Shown here piece by piece: positions 13,601 to 25,464 of a stretch of DNA of 64,000 bases. The DNA is from Apteryx mantelli (lineage: Eukaryota; Chordata; Aves; Apterygiformes; Apterygidae), in contig NC_089979.1 of NCBI RefSeq assembly GCF_036417845.1, positions 8,795,424 to 8,859,423 on the forward strand, written 5' to 3'. Each line of letters begins with the position of its first letter. Position 1 is the stretch's first letter. The position numbers were made by a program, and so were the translations under genes. The notes under the pieces are model-generated. The model saw only the letters and a list, made by a program, of their open reading frames with translations. It was not told the DNA's origin and ran no database searches.

Positions 13601-15429
13601 TTTCCCTCTTGCACTGGTTCTGCCACTCCTTAGTCAATGGGGTGACGGGGGCTTTGGGGTTATATCCAGCTATTTCTATATGTTCACGCATGCACCATCT
13701 CTCTCTTGGTAGCTTGGCAGCGAGGCTTGGGGGCCTGGCTGCGCCAGCACGTTTATTCCAGCTTCCCTGCCCGCTGCTCTCCTCAGCGAAGGCTTTGGCT
13801 TGAACTCAGGCAGAGCTTTGCACTGATTTCAGTGGGAAGAGGCCTCAGCTCTGTTTGACCCTCTGTTTTCTTTTAAAAAGTACTCAAAACACAAATTCAG
13901 GCTGCTTCGAGGGCCAGACACTTTCCTGGCCAACTGCAAGAAGCCTCCCTGATCTGGCTGCAGGACAGCGGTCACAATTGCACTTGGATGAGTTGTTCTC
14001 AAACAGCATTTCCAATGTATTAGGCAAAAAAGGCTTTTTGTTTGATGTCAGCTGTGATGCAAGTATTTTCATTCACAACACACTTTCTTCCACAGACATT
14101 TCTATTATTTGGATGGGTGCAAATGGTGAGTGTTGTGTCTCAGATGCCACTGCAGTGCAGTTTTGATTTGTTTCTTTTCTTTTTTTTTTTTCCACTCTAT
14201 ACTATTACCACCAGATTTTATCTACTGCCCCTAAATGTTGCTCTCTGGGGCTGTGAATCAGCCCTTTTGCACAGGACACCATTCTTTTTCTTTTAATTAG
14301 CACTAAACTAATCCCTCAGGCACCTTTTAACCATACAGAAACACTATTCATCTCACTTTTTTTTCCTCCCTATTTCATTTTTCTATTCAAAGTGATCATA
14401 AACTATGAATTAAATGTCATTAAATATAAACGTGGAATAGCTGCAAGTTCCCTGCAGCCCTAGCACAACAGCAAAGAAGCGCAGTGCAATTGCAAAGTCT
14501 TGCTGGTAAAGGTTTTCTATTAGGGTTTAGTGCGGTTGAGGACAGCATCACCACACAAGCCAAAATGACCGGGGACTGGCTTCCTTGCAAAGTGCCAGTC
14601 ACCTAGAGAGAAGAAGGGTACCTTGCTGGGACTTTGCAGTGCACCCAGCAGTTGGCTGTGCACTAGAGGCTCAGCTCAGAAGCAAAATGTGGGAGAAAAG
14701 CGATGTGAAATGCATACAGCCAGTGTGAAGAAACAGGATAGAGCAGGGGTGAATAAAGAGGTGTTAAAAAGAAGAGAAAAAGCAGCTGCAGAGGAGGAAG
14801 GGGGGGACAGGAATGATGCCATATGCTGGAAAACCTCAGCAGGCCAAGGAAAGACTACAGATACAGCACAGGACTCATCCAGGACAGCATTTCCTGCTCA
14901 CTCGGGTTGTGACTAAACCGGTATCAGCTGGGGAATGCGGATTTTCTTGCAATGTTTCTATACTGGCAGAAGCCCCGCAATTATAGATGAAAGGGGCTTT
15001 TTCTGGAGTTACACAAGCAATATGCACACAGCAGTGCTTTTTCACTAGTATGGGGTGATTTGTGAAGAAGAGTCTGGCCGGGCTGAGCATCCTACTTCAA
15101 CTGCCTGGCAAACCTTTTCTAGCATAAACCTGACCTGAGCAGGGTGGGAGCGTGGTCTCCTCTAACCTACCTTTGCTGGATAGTTATTTCTTGCATGGTC
15201 ATACTTCAAAACCCACCTGGGCCCCCACCCCAGTCCCTCCTCCTGCCCTCCCAAGACAGAACAGAAAAAGAAACCGAGTCAAGCAAGTGATGGCAGAAAC
15301 CTAGGTAGGCGCATGGCAGCACTTGCAGCTCTCCCAGCCAGCCCTGGATTTGAGCAGGTCCCCCTCAGAGCTGCAAGCAAGGCATGCTGAAACTCAAGGG
15401 CCTGCTGAAAAGCCTAAGAGGTTCTTATC

Positions 15430-15502
15430 TTCTGTGACTTGGGAAAGTTATTGCAGATGTTTATTATACTAGCCTAGCTGTAAAATGGGGCTAATAAAAA
15501 CT
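15430..15502 (+). repeat. Ancient MIR/L2-like 3' tail fragment
   Basis: The stretch contains TGTGACTTGGGAAAGTTATT and, about 40 bases on, CTGTAAAATGGGGCTAATA. These resemble the paired TGTGACCTTGGGCAAGTCA and CTGTAAAATGGGGATAATA blocks of old core-SINE and L2-type elements shared by amniotes. The order and spacing fit. The copy is strongly diverged and the boundaries are approximate. Confidence 0.5.
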
Positions 15503-16382
15503 TGCCCCCTTGCAGGAAGGAAAAAGAAGTAAATGCTCCAGATTACAAGCTATAATGAAAAAGATGGGGTTTTTTTGTCTGTGAAAAATACAGAAAATCC
15601 CTATGGTTGCACAGTTTCTGGAGATACAGAGCACTCACCTTCCCTCAGTGTCTGCTGTTGGGCACTAAATGCAGTAGCTGCCCTTGAGCATCATGCTGCA
15701 TAACCTCTGGTGGGCTGGTGCTGTCTTAGCACCGTGTTAACCGATTTCAAAGTGAGGACCAACAGCCAAGGAGGCCCACAAAACCTAGCAGCTAGAGAGG
15801 GCAGCAGGAGCGGAAAAGGAGTAGCTGAAGGAGGTGAAACGCTGATGCCCGCCCTGGGTCACCAAGAGGTTCTTGCGAAGGGGGACATGAGGACCTCTGT
15901 CAGATCCAGCCTGGTCAGCCACAGGGACCCACATGCACACGAGAACAATGAGAATAATAACAGAGAATAAACAGAATAAATTTCACCCAAAAGAAAACGT
16001 TGTGGATTAAGGTAGCGGGTTAGATTTGCCTGGACAGATCCCAGGCACTTGATCCCTGGGAATCACCCTCTAAATACAGCTTTCCCATCAAAGGAGCACA
16101 GCTCCACTTCATCGAAGCCTGATTGAGTCCTGGTCTGCAGCATAATGGCCTTACTGAGAGCTAAGCATTGGCCATAAGGCCTGTTTTTTAACATGCCAAA
16201 ATAATCCTAAGGGGGAAGAAAAGGGGTGTAAAGCTGGAACCGGATTCCAGGGTGGATTTTTTTTTTCTTTTGGTGAAAAATGACTTCTCAGAGAAACAGC
16301 TGCTGTGGGAGGGAGGGAGTTTATGGCATCATGGCAAAGTAATACTTTGTTCCCTCATAAAACACAGTAATTGCTCTGAGTG

Positions 16383-16450
16383 CAACTGGTATAAATCAGT
16401 GTAACTTACTGACTTTGGCTATGCTGGTGTTTCTTACTTCAGCTGAAAAG
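16383..16450. repeat. Palindrome-like dispersed repeat, type 2
   Basis: Starts with CAACTGGTATAAATCAGTGT and ends TTCAGCTGA, around a centre with CTGACTTTGG. It resembles a recurrent amniote motif built as an inverted repeat with arms like CAGCTGGTGTAAATC and a central CATTGACTTCAATG. The left arm is well preserved, the right arm poorly. I recall the pattern but not a family name, so this rests on resemblance only. Confidence 0.35.
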
Positions 16451-19400
16451 TAGGCCCACAGCTTTTGATAGAAAGATCTATGCAAAATTTAAAAGCTTCA
16501 GCCCTTGTTCAGTCATTTATTACCGGGCATGAAGGGAGTGCAAAGTGACGTGCAAGTGATCTGAAGGAAATACGTCTGTCAGGGTTTAACTTCTGTCTCT
16601 GCCTGTCAACCCTTTGCTGCCTTTAGAAGCAGCCAGGCTTGTGACTGTATGTTTGACCATGCTGGCTGGGTCAGAAACAATTTGTCAAGCTAATCCTTTA
16701 AGTGGCTCCACAGGAGTCTATCATCTCCTGAAATTATTCTTCCCCTAGGATTCCCGTACACCTACACGCACCCATTGCATCATGATGCCAAAGGGCTTCA
16801 GTACTTGGCTCATGGTGCAAGTACTCACAAACCAGGAGGATGGAACAAAAGCTTTCTGGAGAAAATAACAGTGCATTAGAGTCAGAGAGGCTGGGTCTTC
16901 AGCAAAAACTCTGGATAGTTTGGAAAAATCTTGTTTGATGCTTGCATCACATGTGGCCACTTAACAAATTATCTCTCAAAAGAGTATTGTCCCACAGGAG
17001 TTAAAAGGCAGGTCAATGGAGGTAATAATGTGCTTAGTTCCTATTAGTCTGTGTTAGGTCCCTAAGTAACTTTGTGAATTTGGACCAGTCATCCCATTCT
17101 TGGGAGAAGATGATACAGGACTCTCTTTCACACATTTTGAGGAGAGAGCAAGGAACTGACTACCTCCTTTCTGGGTGCTTCACCTCCCCCAGAGTCCCCC
17201 TCGGGTGAAGGAGAGTCATGGTGAGGCCCATCTTTCCCCCTGCTCTAAGAGTTGCTACACACTGGCCTACTGCTTCTGAGCAAAGTGAAGGTGGTCACCA
17301 CCCGAGGCTGGAAGACACCCCAGGTAACACAATCTGACCTGTGTAACACTTAAATTCCTTACTTCTGCTTGGAGTTTTGAACAGAAAGTACTCAGTTGGA
17401 GTTTCTCTGCACTTCGGGCAAGGCCGAGATGCAGAATTTAATGGTGCTGCTTTGGCCTTCTCAGTTTTTAAACCAGCCATTCGGTTGGTTAATTGTTCCT
17501 GCTATTTTTCATCTCAACGTGGGCTTTATTTCAGACTTAAATCCCCCTTGTTTTTCACTGCTACCAGTATCTTGCACAACCTGATCAAGGCCTAGATGCT
17601 TCTCATCCCCTTTGCAAAATGCAGCTCTGAGGTCACATCTGAGTTCACCAGCCTTCAGACTCTAATAGCTTCTCCCACCTCTACCTGGCTGCTTGTGGTC
17701 TTCTGTGTCTCTGTGCTATGCTGCCAAATACAGTAACACCTGCATGCAGGTTTCATGACACCATGTTGCTGTAGAATTGTAATCTTTGTCTACTGCATCA
17801 CTGAAATGCTCTTGTGATAGCAGAATCCATTCTGCTTCATTTCAGGTTTCTCAAGATCGGTGTGTGCCCTAAGGAAAGCTTGTCATCGTAGTCATAAATT
17901 CTTGTGATAGATGCAAGGTTAAAAGCCTATTTGAGGTATAGCCCAACAGCCTTTCATGCTTGCCAGTTTGTCAAACTTGCCAGTTGTGCCAGCTTTGGTA
18001 GTTAGCACCAAGGGAACAATATATTCAGCATCCATCCACCCCGTTTGGATTTGCCAGTCCAACCATCAGCCGTTAATTCCAAGCTGGATTCACTGTGACT
18101 GAGTTTTGCGGTAAGTTCAGAGCAAGCACTTCAGATCTGGAGTAAATTCCTGCCTTACCTAGAGATTCTGTTCTTGAGGTACCTTGCTAAAATCTTTTAT
18201 ACAAAAGACTTTTCACTGAAAATTCATCTTTCTGTTTTTTATTGATGTACTTGAGCAATTATTATTGTTCAAATGCAATTGTTTTTATAAGAGGTTTGAA
18301 ATCAAAAATGTAGCCATCATGTTGTTGGTGTTTTATTGGTTTTATTTTTCCTTCTAATTTTTTTCCCAAAATAAGAAAAAGATTTCAGATTATTCCATCC
18401 TTTTTTTTTTTTTTTTGGTCTTAATTTTGAACCCGATTTGATCTTCAGCCTTTCAATCCAGGGTGATCCATCTGCTTTGCTATGGAAAGTCAATAATACT
18501 CTATTCTATTTACTGATGCAGAATTGGAATGACGTGAATGCACTTTTTGCGTGCGAGATGTTGATCTGCGGGGGATGAACTGACAATCAACATCAAGTCT
18601 CTTTCCTCTTCATCTTGGGCTCTCAAGTCACTTTACACTGCTTGACACATGCAGACGATATCACTACTCTCATTCAACGAACGGTGGTGGCACATGTAAA
18701 ATACTGATGTAAGCTGGTTGTGGCTCCACTGACTCATTATTTATCATCGTGGTTGCAAATGTGGTTCACTATGTAGTACTTCTGTGTGTGAGTACATATA
18801 TGATAATAAAAGTCAGTCATGAAAAATATTAGCTAACCCCCAAAACTTGCAGGTTATGCACATGAAACAAAAAGAATAGGCAAACTTCTTTCGGTCTATT
18901 GTGCTAAAACATTGCAATCTTCACTGGAGAAGCTAAGCAAAAAGGTAAATTCTCCCTTCACAAGCAAGAAGGAATACTAACTGTTGCTAAGTGCAATGGT
19001 GCTTTTCGATGTGGATATTCATGCATTATGAAAGAGCCAAGACTCCTTAATCAGCACTGACCATTGCACAGATGTTGGGTGGGGTTTGCAAAGCCATAAC
19101 AGGAACTGGGCGTCCAAATCCCCTACAAGTTAGGGTGATATGACATACAAAATTCCTTAGTCAGCTTTGAAAAACAGCTGTAACATTTAAAAATATCCAT
19201 TCCTGCCGGCTTTGATACAATGGCCTAGAAGATAGTCAGCTTCACTAACTTTTCCTCACTAGCCTTTCTAGAGAGTGTTTGCCTGGGAAGCAGCCAGAAT
19301 AAGCTACGGAGACATTGCCTCTCTTAGGGTGATAGCAGAACGCATGAGGAACAACAGCTTAAGGAAAAGGAGATCTCCTACACACAACAATAAATACCAG

Positions 19401-20367
19401 CTTTTGTAATGACTCAAAATCTGTGCTGTGAAATGTGGTATTTTCCAAATACAACCATATGGCCAGCCTCCTAAGATCTGAGTAAGTCTGGCAAGAATCC
19501 TGATGCAAAGCTGTCTTTCTTTCCTTGATGGCACATCAGATCTCAGCTGAAGTTTGCTGAGTTTTAGCCACTGCTGGAAGCAAAGGATCTTCCTTGGGCA
19601 GCTGGAAAACCAAGAGAGGGAGCTCACATCATCGTGACCAAGGGCCGTGCTAGAGGATTCATGCCTGTAGAGGCAGGAACTAGTGACCTCACAGCTTTGG
19701 GCCAGATCAATGTCATGGAAATAGAAACTCAAAAGCATTGACTATCACACTTCCTATTAACCAAATTCTCTCACCACCTGAAACTTATATAAAAATCCCT
19801 GCTAGGAGGGTGTCTCTATGTTTCAAAGACCAAATGAGAACCATGTGGAGGATCTTTGGCTTTGTGATCATGTTTATTTTTCTAGTTTCATATAAGGAGG
19901 AGCTATGGGCCTTAAATCCATAATTACTACTATATAAGCCACTGCTATACACTGTAGCTGGAGCAAGTTAGAGAGTATATGAGCCTGTCATATAATACAG
20001 AGCCTTGGCTGTGATGCTGTTACGGTGAAAGACCAAGAAATTAAATTTAGCCAAGAGAATTATATGATGTGGTTGCCTGCAAAAGCAGGAAAACAACCTT
20101 GATGTTCCAGCTGTATGTGTGAAGTTCTTATGAAAACAATTAACCTTTCAGCTTTGCCACTTAGTCGGTTGTTTTTTTCCAACTCTGCATGGTAAAATGT
20201 TTCTAATGCAATACATTTTCTGTTGCCTAGTATCTCCTATGCAAAATATTATAGTCTAAACATTCAAGCTCAAACTATGACATAACTCAGCTCTGTATAC
20301 TGAAGGGTTCTGATGGCTTTTCTCTTTGAAAGAGTTCAGATGAAATGACTTAACTGTCATTAACTTG

Positions 20368-20393
20368 GTGTGTGTGTGTGTGTGTGTGTGTGT
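20368..20393. repeat. (GT)n microsatellite
   Basis: Thirteen GT units followed by ACGCGCG, a short alternating purine-pyrimidine tract. Confidence 0.95.
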
Positions 20394-22448
20394 ACGCGCG
20401 TATGTTCATAAGGTAGTTTCAAAGGATGTTTCACTTTCGATAAATTGTAGGTATTTCCAGGAGGAGGGAGGAAAGCATGGTTCTAGTCAACATGCCTCTG
20501 CGCATTGTTTCACTACCACATCACTAAAGTCTTTGGTATTTCAGATTAAAGAGCAATGACCTAAATAGTCTGAGAATGTGTTTTTCTTACTCACTAAGAG
20601 CTATACCTTATGTGGGAGCAGAGTTGGCCTCAGTATCACTAAGTCTCCCGATCTCTCTCTCTCAGTCAACCCACACTTACTCTGTGCTACTTAAGCCTCC
20701 TTGTTGGATTTGACTGGGTTATTCCCACCAGGGTGGTTCCCTATGAGGAAGAGTAGCAAAGTCAGGAAGGAAAACAGATGTACATTCAAACACTGGGTCA
20801 CCTGTGCTGCTGCAAATGTCAGTGGTAACAACAGTTTGGGCTTCAAAGATGTTTGGGCTTAAGGACCCAGGATGGAAGACGGAAGAAACGTAGAATTAGA
20901 TGAATACATGGGAAAGGGATCATGAGAGTGCTCTTCTCTGCATCAGAATGAAAGGAACTTGGTGGGAAGATGGATTAAAAGAGGTACAAAGAAAGAACAG
21001 GATGAGCAACAGGGACAAATAGGATACAGAGAGATGGGGAAGGGGTATTGACTTTTTAAAGGAGGAATTGAAACAGAGGGCCATAGAAGGAGTGCAAGGA
21101 CTCCTAGGAAACCTGGAGAGAGATGGGATGGACCAAAGAGCTGCGTCCAGTACAACAGGGAGGATTTGGGAGTCAGCCACTAACAAAAACAAGATGTTTT
21201 ACAAAATTCCATACTTAAAAAAGGCTTTTTTACCAAACTGACAGTCAAGCTGAATACCTTAGGAGGGGTGACCTAAAAATCTGCTCATACATACTTACCT
21301 GCCAAGTCTACCAGATGGATAAGACTGTAATTAGGAGGCTATAAGGCCACACTGTGATATTTAGTTCAAAATTAAAACCTTTTTTCAAATTCCAGAGGCA
21401 TATCTTGGCTCAAACTGGAGCTGAGCAGTGAGTGGGAAAAGATATATCTGGTTGTTCACAAACATGAGTCAATACCGAAGCCTTTTAAATCTGTGCTCTG
21501 CTTACCACCTCTATAGGCAGCTGATTAACATTGAGGTTGCTGGGCATAATAGTTCTCAAAGGTATTCAGTTTTGTACATTACATTTTGTGTTGTGCAATA
21601 TTGTGTTGCAGAAGAGAGTAGGTTCACAGTATTGTGAAAGGACCAACAGTGAAGTTTATCTGAGCATTACTTTATATTTCCTTTTGGAATTTATTTTCTT
21701 CTTTTTTTTTCTTTTTCTTTTTCTTTTATGATAAACATGTGAAGATTTAAAAGGCAATTGAGATTAATTACTTCTTGGGAAACTGTCCTGTTTGAAACAC
21801 TACCAAAGCCAGTGCATACAGTAGGGAAAGAACTTTTTCATATGCATTTATATTGTAAATATGCACCTATATAAAATAATAAAAAACATATATTTAGAAT
21901 TTACTAGGATTTAAATGAATTAGATATTATATTTAGTACTCTGATGTCCAAGCAATAGCCTTTTAAGGTCTCTTTAACAGACGTTTTGGGATATTGGGTT
22001 GATTCATTGAAATTGTTAGTCTCATGGCCCATTTTTCCCCTAAAGTGATTATTTGGCTCTGTGCAATGATACAGCCTGGCATACAGCTATATCAAGCCCA
22101 TTTCCCACAAACAATAGCTCATTTAACATCAGTATTTCACAGGGATTTGGCTAGTATTCTGGAGAATTTGATTTCTTGGAACAATACAGTGCAGGGACAA
22201 AGAACGTTAGCTGGGAGAAGGTCCCTTGTGTGTGGAATGAAAAATAGGAGAACCACTATATAGAGCGAAGTGACCTAAACTACTTTCGGACAAGTTAAAA
22301 TGAATTTGTGTAATGGTTTAAAGAAGTGGCAACATATTTGATGATTAATTAAAAATATATGTACAACAATAAAGATTCACCAAACTTTTAGAGTAAAGCT
22401 AAGGAGGAACAGTCCCGGAGGTTCCTGCAGAGCATTGGTGACAACATC

Positions 22449-22670
22449 TTGACACAGGTGGTGGAGGAACCAACAAGGAGAGGTGTGCTGCTGGACCTCG
22501 TACTAACAAACAAAGAAGGACTGGTTGAAGATGTGAAGGTCGGGAGCAACCTTGGCTGCAGTGACCATGAGATGGTGGAATTCAGGATCCTGCGAGGAGG
22601 AAGCAGGGCAAGAAGTAGGATTGCAACCCTGGACTTCAGGAGAGCAAACTCCTGGGTAACCATGGGTTAG
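22449..22670 (+). pseudogene. CR1 endonuclease C-terminal fragment
   Basis: Carries the end of the apurinic-like endonuclease that nicks target DNA for target-primed reverse transcription. The diagnostic signature is GCSDHEMVEF, with the conserved Ser-Asp-His at 22560-22568. The catalytic N-terminal part is missing because of the 5' truncation. After FRRAN the frame meets WVTMG and a stop at 22668. A small deletion has removed the residues that normally lie between FRRAN and the PWVRALEG block, so translation reads ATGGGTTAG out of frame. Confidence 0.88.
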
Positions 22671-22752
22671 GGCCCTAGAAGGAAGGGGCGTTCAAGAGAG
22701 CTGGTTAATATTCAAACATCACTTCCTCCAAGCTCAAGAGCGGTGCATCCCT

Positions 22753-23133
22753 ATGAGTAGGAAGTCAAGCAAAGGAGGTAGGAGACCTGCATGGATGAGC
22801 AAGGAGCTCCTGGCAAAACTCAACCAGAAGAAGGAAGTCTACAGAAAGTGGAAAGGGGGACAGGCCACTTGGGAAGAATATAGGAACATTGTCAGAGTAT
22901 GCAGGGATGCGACGAGGAAGGCTAAGGCCCATTTGGAATTAAATCTGGTTAGAGATGTCAAGGACAACAAGAAGGGCTTCTTCAAATACATCAGAAGCAA
23001 GAGGAAGACTAGGGAAAATGTGGGCCCTTTGCTGAATGGGGTGGGTGCCCTGGTGATGAAGGATACAGAGAAGGCAGAGTTACTGAATGCCGCCTTTGCT
23101 TCAGTCTTTACTGGTAAGACCAGTCCTCAGTAA
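22753..23133 (+). pseudogene. CR1 ORF2 linker and N-terminal RT fragment
   Basis: A 126-codon open stretch starting [20 protein letters not shown], the segment between endonuclease and RT palm in CR1 ORF2. It is basic and includes [14 protein letters not shown] and [11 protein letters not shown]. It ends at a TAA (23131-23133) where the family sequence normally reads on through CAGGGATCCC. The next CR1 segment resumes in another frame after an apparent one-base deletion near 23263 (CACCATGAG where CACCCACGAG is expected). Confidence 0.88.
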
Positions 23134-23267
23134 TCCCAGACCCTGGAGGCAAGAGAGAAAGTCTGGAGGAAGGAAGACTTTCCCTTGGTCGAGGAGGAGT
23201 AGGTTAGAGATCATTTAAGCAAACTTGACACCCACAAATCCATGGACCCCGATGGGATGCACCATGA

Positions 23268-24614
23268 GTGCTGAGGGAGCTGGCGGATGTCATTGCTAAG
23301 ACACTCTCCATCATCTTTGAATGGTCATGGAGAACAGGAGAGGTGCCTGAGGACTGGAAGAAAGCCAATGTCACCCCAGTCTTCAAAAAGGGCAAGAAGG
23401 AGGACCCAGGGAACTACAGGCCAGTCAGCCTCACCTGCATCCCTGGAAAGGTGATGGAGCAGCTCATCCTGGAGGCCATCTCCAAGCATGTGGAGGACAA
23501 GAAAGTGACTGGCTGGGTAGATGAGGGGAGAGCAGCGGATGTTGTCTATCTCGATTTCAGTAAGGCTTTCCACACTGACTCCCATAACATCCTCATAGAC
23601 AAGCTCAGGAAGTGTGAGCTGGATGAGTGGACAGTGAGGTGGATTGAGAACTGGCTGAATGGCAGAGCTCAGAGAGTTGCGATCAGCAGTGCAGAGTCTA
23701 GTTGGAGGCCTGTACCTAGCGGTGTCCCCCAGGGGTCAGTACTGGGTCCAGTCTTGTTCAGCTTCTTCATCAATGACCTGGATGAAGGCACAGAGTGCAC
23801 CCTCAGCAAGTTTGCTGACGATACAAAACTGGGAGGAGTGGCCGATGCACCAGAGGGCTGTGCTGCCATTCAGAGAGACCTGGACAGGCTGGAGAGGTGG
23901 GCGGAGAGGAACCTCATGAAGTTCAACAAAGGCAAGTGCAGGGTCCTGCACCTGGGGACGAATAACCCCATGCACCAGGACAGGTTGGGGGTTGACCTGC
24001 TGGAGAGCAGCTCTGCCGAGAAGGACCTGGGAGTGCTGGTGGACACCAAGTTAAGCATGAGGCAGCAATGTGCCCTTGTGGCCAAGAAGGCCAATGGTAT
24101 CCTGGGGTGCATCAGGAGGAGTGTTGCCAGCAGGTCGAGGGAGGTGATTCTCCCCCTCTACTCAGCCCTGGTGAGGCCACATCTGGAGTACTGCGTCCAG
24201 TTCTGGGCTCCCCAGTACAAGAGGGATGTGGCACTACTGGAGCAAGTCCAGCGAAGGGCTACAAAGGTGATTAGGGGACTGGAGCATCTCTCTTATGAGG
24301 AAAGGCTGAGAGAGCTGGGCCTGTTTAGCTTGGAGAAGAGAAGGCTGAGAGGAGATCTTATCAACGTGTGCAAGTATCTGAAGGGAGGGTGTCGAGAGGA
24401 TGGGACCAGACTCTTTTCAGTGGTGCCCAGCGACAGGACGCGAGGCAACGGGCACAAACTGAAACACAGACACTTCCATCTGAACATGAGGAAAAACTTT
24501 TTCACTGTGAGGGTGACAGAGCACCGGAACAGGTTGCCCAGAGAGGTTGTGGAGTCTCCTTCTCTGGAGATATTCAAAACCCGCCTGGACGTGATCCTGT
24601 GCAATGTGCTCTAG
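23268..24614 (+). pseudogene. CR1 reverse transcriptase core, long open but internally deleted
   Basis: A 448-codon uninterrupted frame covering most of the CR1 RT and its C-terminal region. Visible motifs are [20 protein letters not shown] with [27 protein letters not shown], the catalytic FADD box at 23811-23822, and the C-terminal end CNVL. Although open, it is damaged. Between EDKKV and TGWVDEG about 25 residues of the fingers region, including the usual QHGF block, are absent in frame, and the residue after SKAF is His instead of Asp. The start shown is only where the frame opens; in an intact element this is internal to ORF2. Not expected to be functional. Confidence 0.92.
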
Positions 24615-25398
24615 GTGACCCTGTTTGAGCAGGGGGATTGGACTAGATGATCTCCAGAAGTCCCTTCCAACCTCAACCATTCTGTGATTCTGTGAACAGG
24701 GTGCTGACACCATTGATATTAGATGACAGAGCTGGAGAGACTCACACTTTTTAAATTCAGCTTTCTGTTATAAGAATTACAAAAAGCTGTAGCTCGTCTC
24801 TGGGTCTTCCCAGCGCAGGAGATTTGTACATGACTGTGTGTATATGTGGACACGTGTATAATCATACCTGTTAGTAACAGAAGGGGTTTTGGCAGGGTGC
24901 ATTCAGTTTTAAATAGAATCTGTCAGACTTCAATTTCCAGGAGCAGTCTTAAAAGAGGAAAAGGTAAACCCAGACTTGGCCAAGGAATCACAACTGCTCT
25001 ATCTATAATTACTGCAAAGAAAGCACACTCTGTTGTGCTATATGATTAAGATCTGGGCTTTTAAAAAGTTCTTAAATCTTTTCTTTTTTCATTATAAGTT
25101 AGCTATTGTATATAAAGTTAACAATGATGGAAAACATGATTTCATTTCCCCAGCTTTGCTTTTTTGTATTTAATTAGTCAACAAGGTTCTGTGTTCTTCT
25201 GTTCTTTTCACTGTTTATTGAACAGGACATGAGTATAAGAACTAAGAGTTACACACATAGCTTTTCTCCGAGCAAGGTAAAATCTTTGGAAACCTGGATA
25301 AATGGCAGACATCAGTAACTGTTCATTCACTGGCAAAGGTCCCAGGCAGCAAACCAAAACTTATGGGTTATTTTATCGAATCATTTCATCACTGCACA

Positions 25399-25464
25399 AA
25401 AGACCTGCGTCCTACTGAAATCAGTGGGAATTTTGCCACTGGCTTCATGCAGCCTTGATTTCAC
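25399..25464. repeat. Palindrome-like dispersed repeat, type 1
   Basis: An imperfect inverted repeat. ACTGAAATCAGTGG on the left faces CCACTGGCTTCATG on the right around a short GAATTTTG loop, ending CCTTGATTTCAC. The same plan (ACTGAAGTCAATGG, loop, CCATTGACTTCAATGGGGCCAGGATTTCA) recurs at 33036-33104 and 37884-37950. Confidence 0.5.

Larger units (their letters stand above)
1861..22395. other. Intergenic region downstream of TG, between CR1 copies
   Basis: About 20.5 kb with no gene I can support. ORFs of 60-144 codons occur on both strands but show no family resemblance, and several overlap in different frames, as expected by chance. Mammalian synteny would put CCN4 (WISP1) somewhere on this side of TG, on the same strand. 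I looked for its cysteine-rich exons on the minus strand and saw none. The region does hold simple repeats (3777-3802 T-rich, 4410-4445 GA, 5923-5939 C17, 7547-7556 G10, 18401-18416 T16, 20368-20393 GT, 21691-21728 T-rich), a CpG-dense stretch, an ancient SINE/L2-like tail and a palindromic repeat, listed separately. Confidence 0.6.
22396..24695 (+). mobile_element. CR1 LINE, longer copy 2
   Basis: A CR1 element of about 2.3 kb, 5'-truncated inside the endonuclease region of ORF2 and complete at the 3' end (ATTCTGTGATTCTGTGA, 24679-24695). In order it carries the C-terminal end of the APE-type endonuclease (22449-22670), a linker and N-terminal RT segment (22753-23133), and the RT core through the C-terminus (23268-24614). 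These sit in different frames because of small indels and stops. Compared with the remembered family sequence there are at least two internal deletions, one near 22640-22660 and one near 23510. It shares several unusual residues with copy 1, so both belong to one subfamily. The left boundary is approximate. Confidence 0.94.

Noticed and set aside
19304..19738. 144-codon ORF on the minus strand in the intergenic region.
   Set aside because: No family resemblance and no supporting signals; likely chance.
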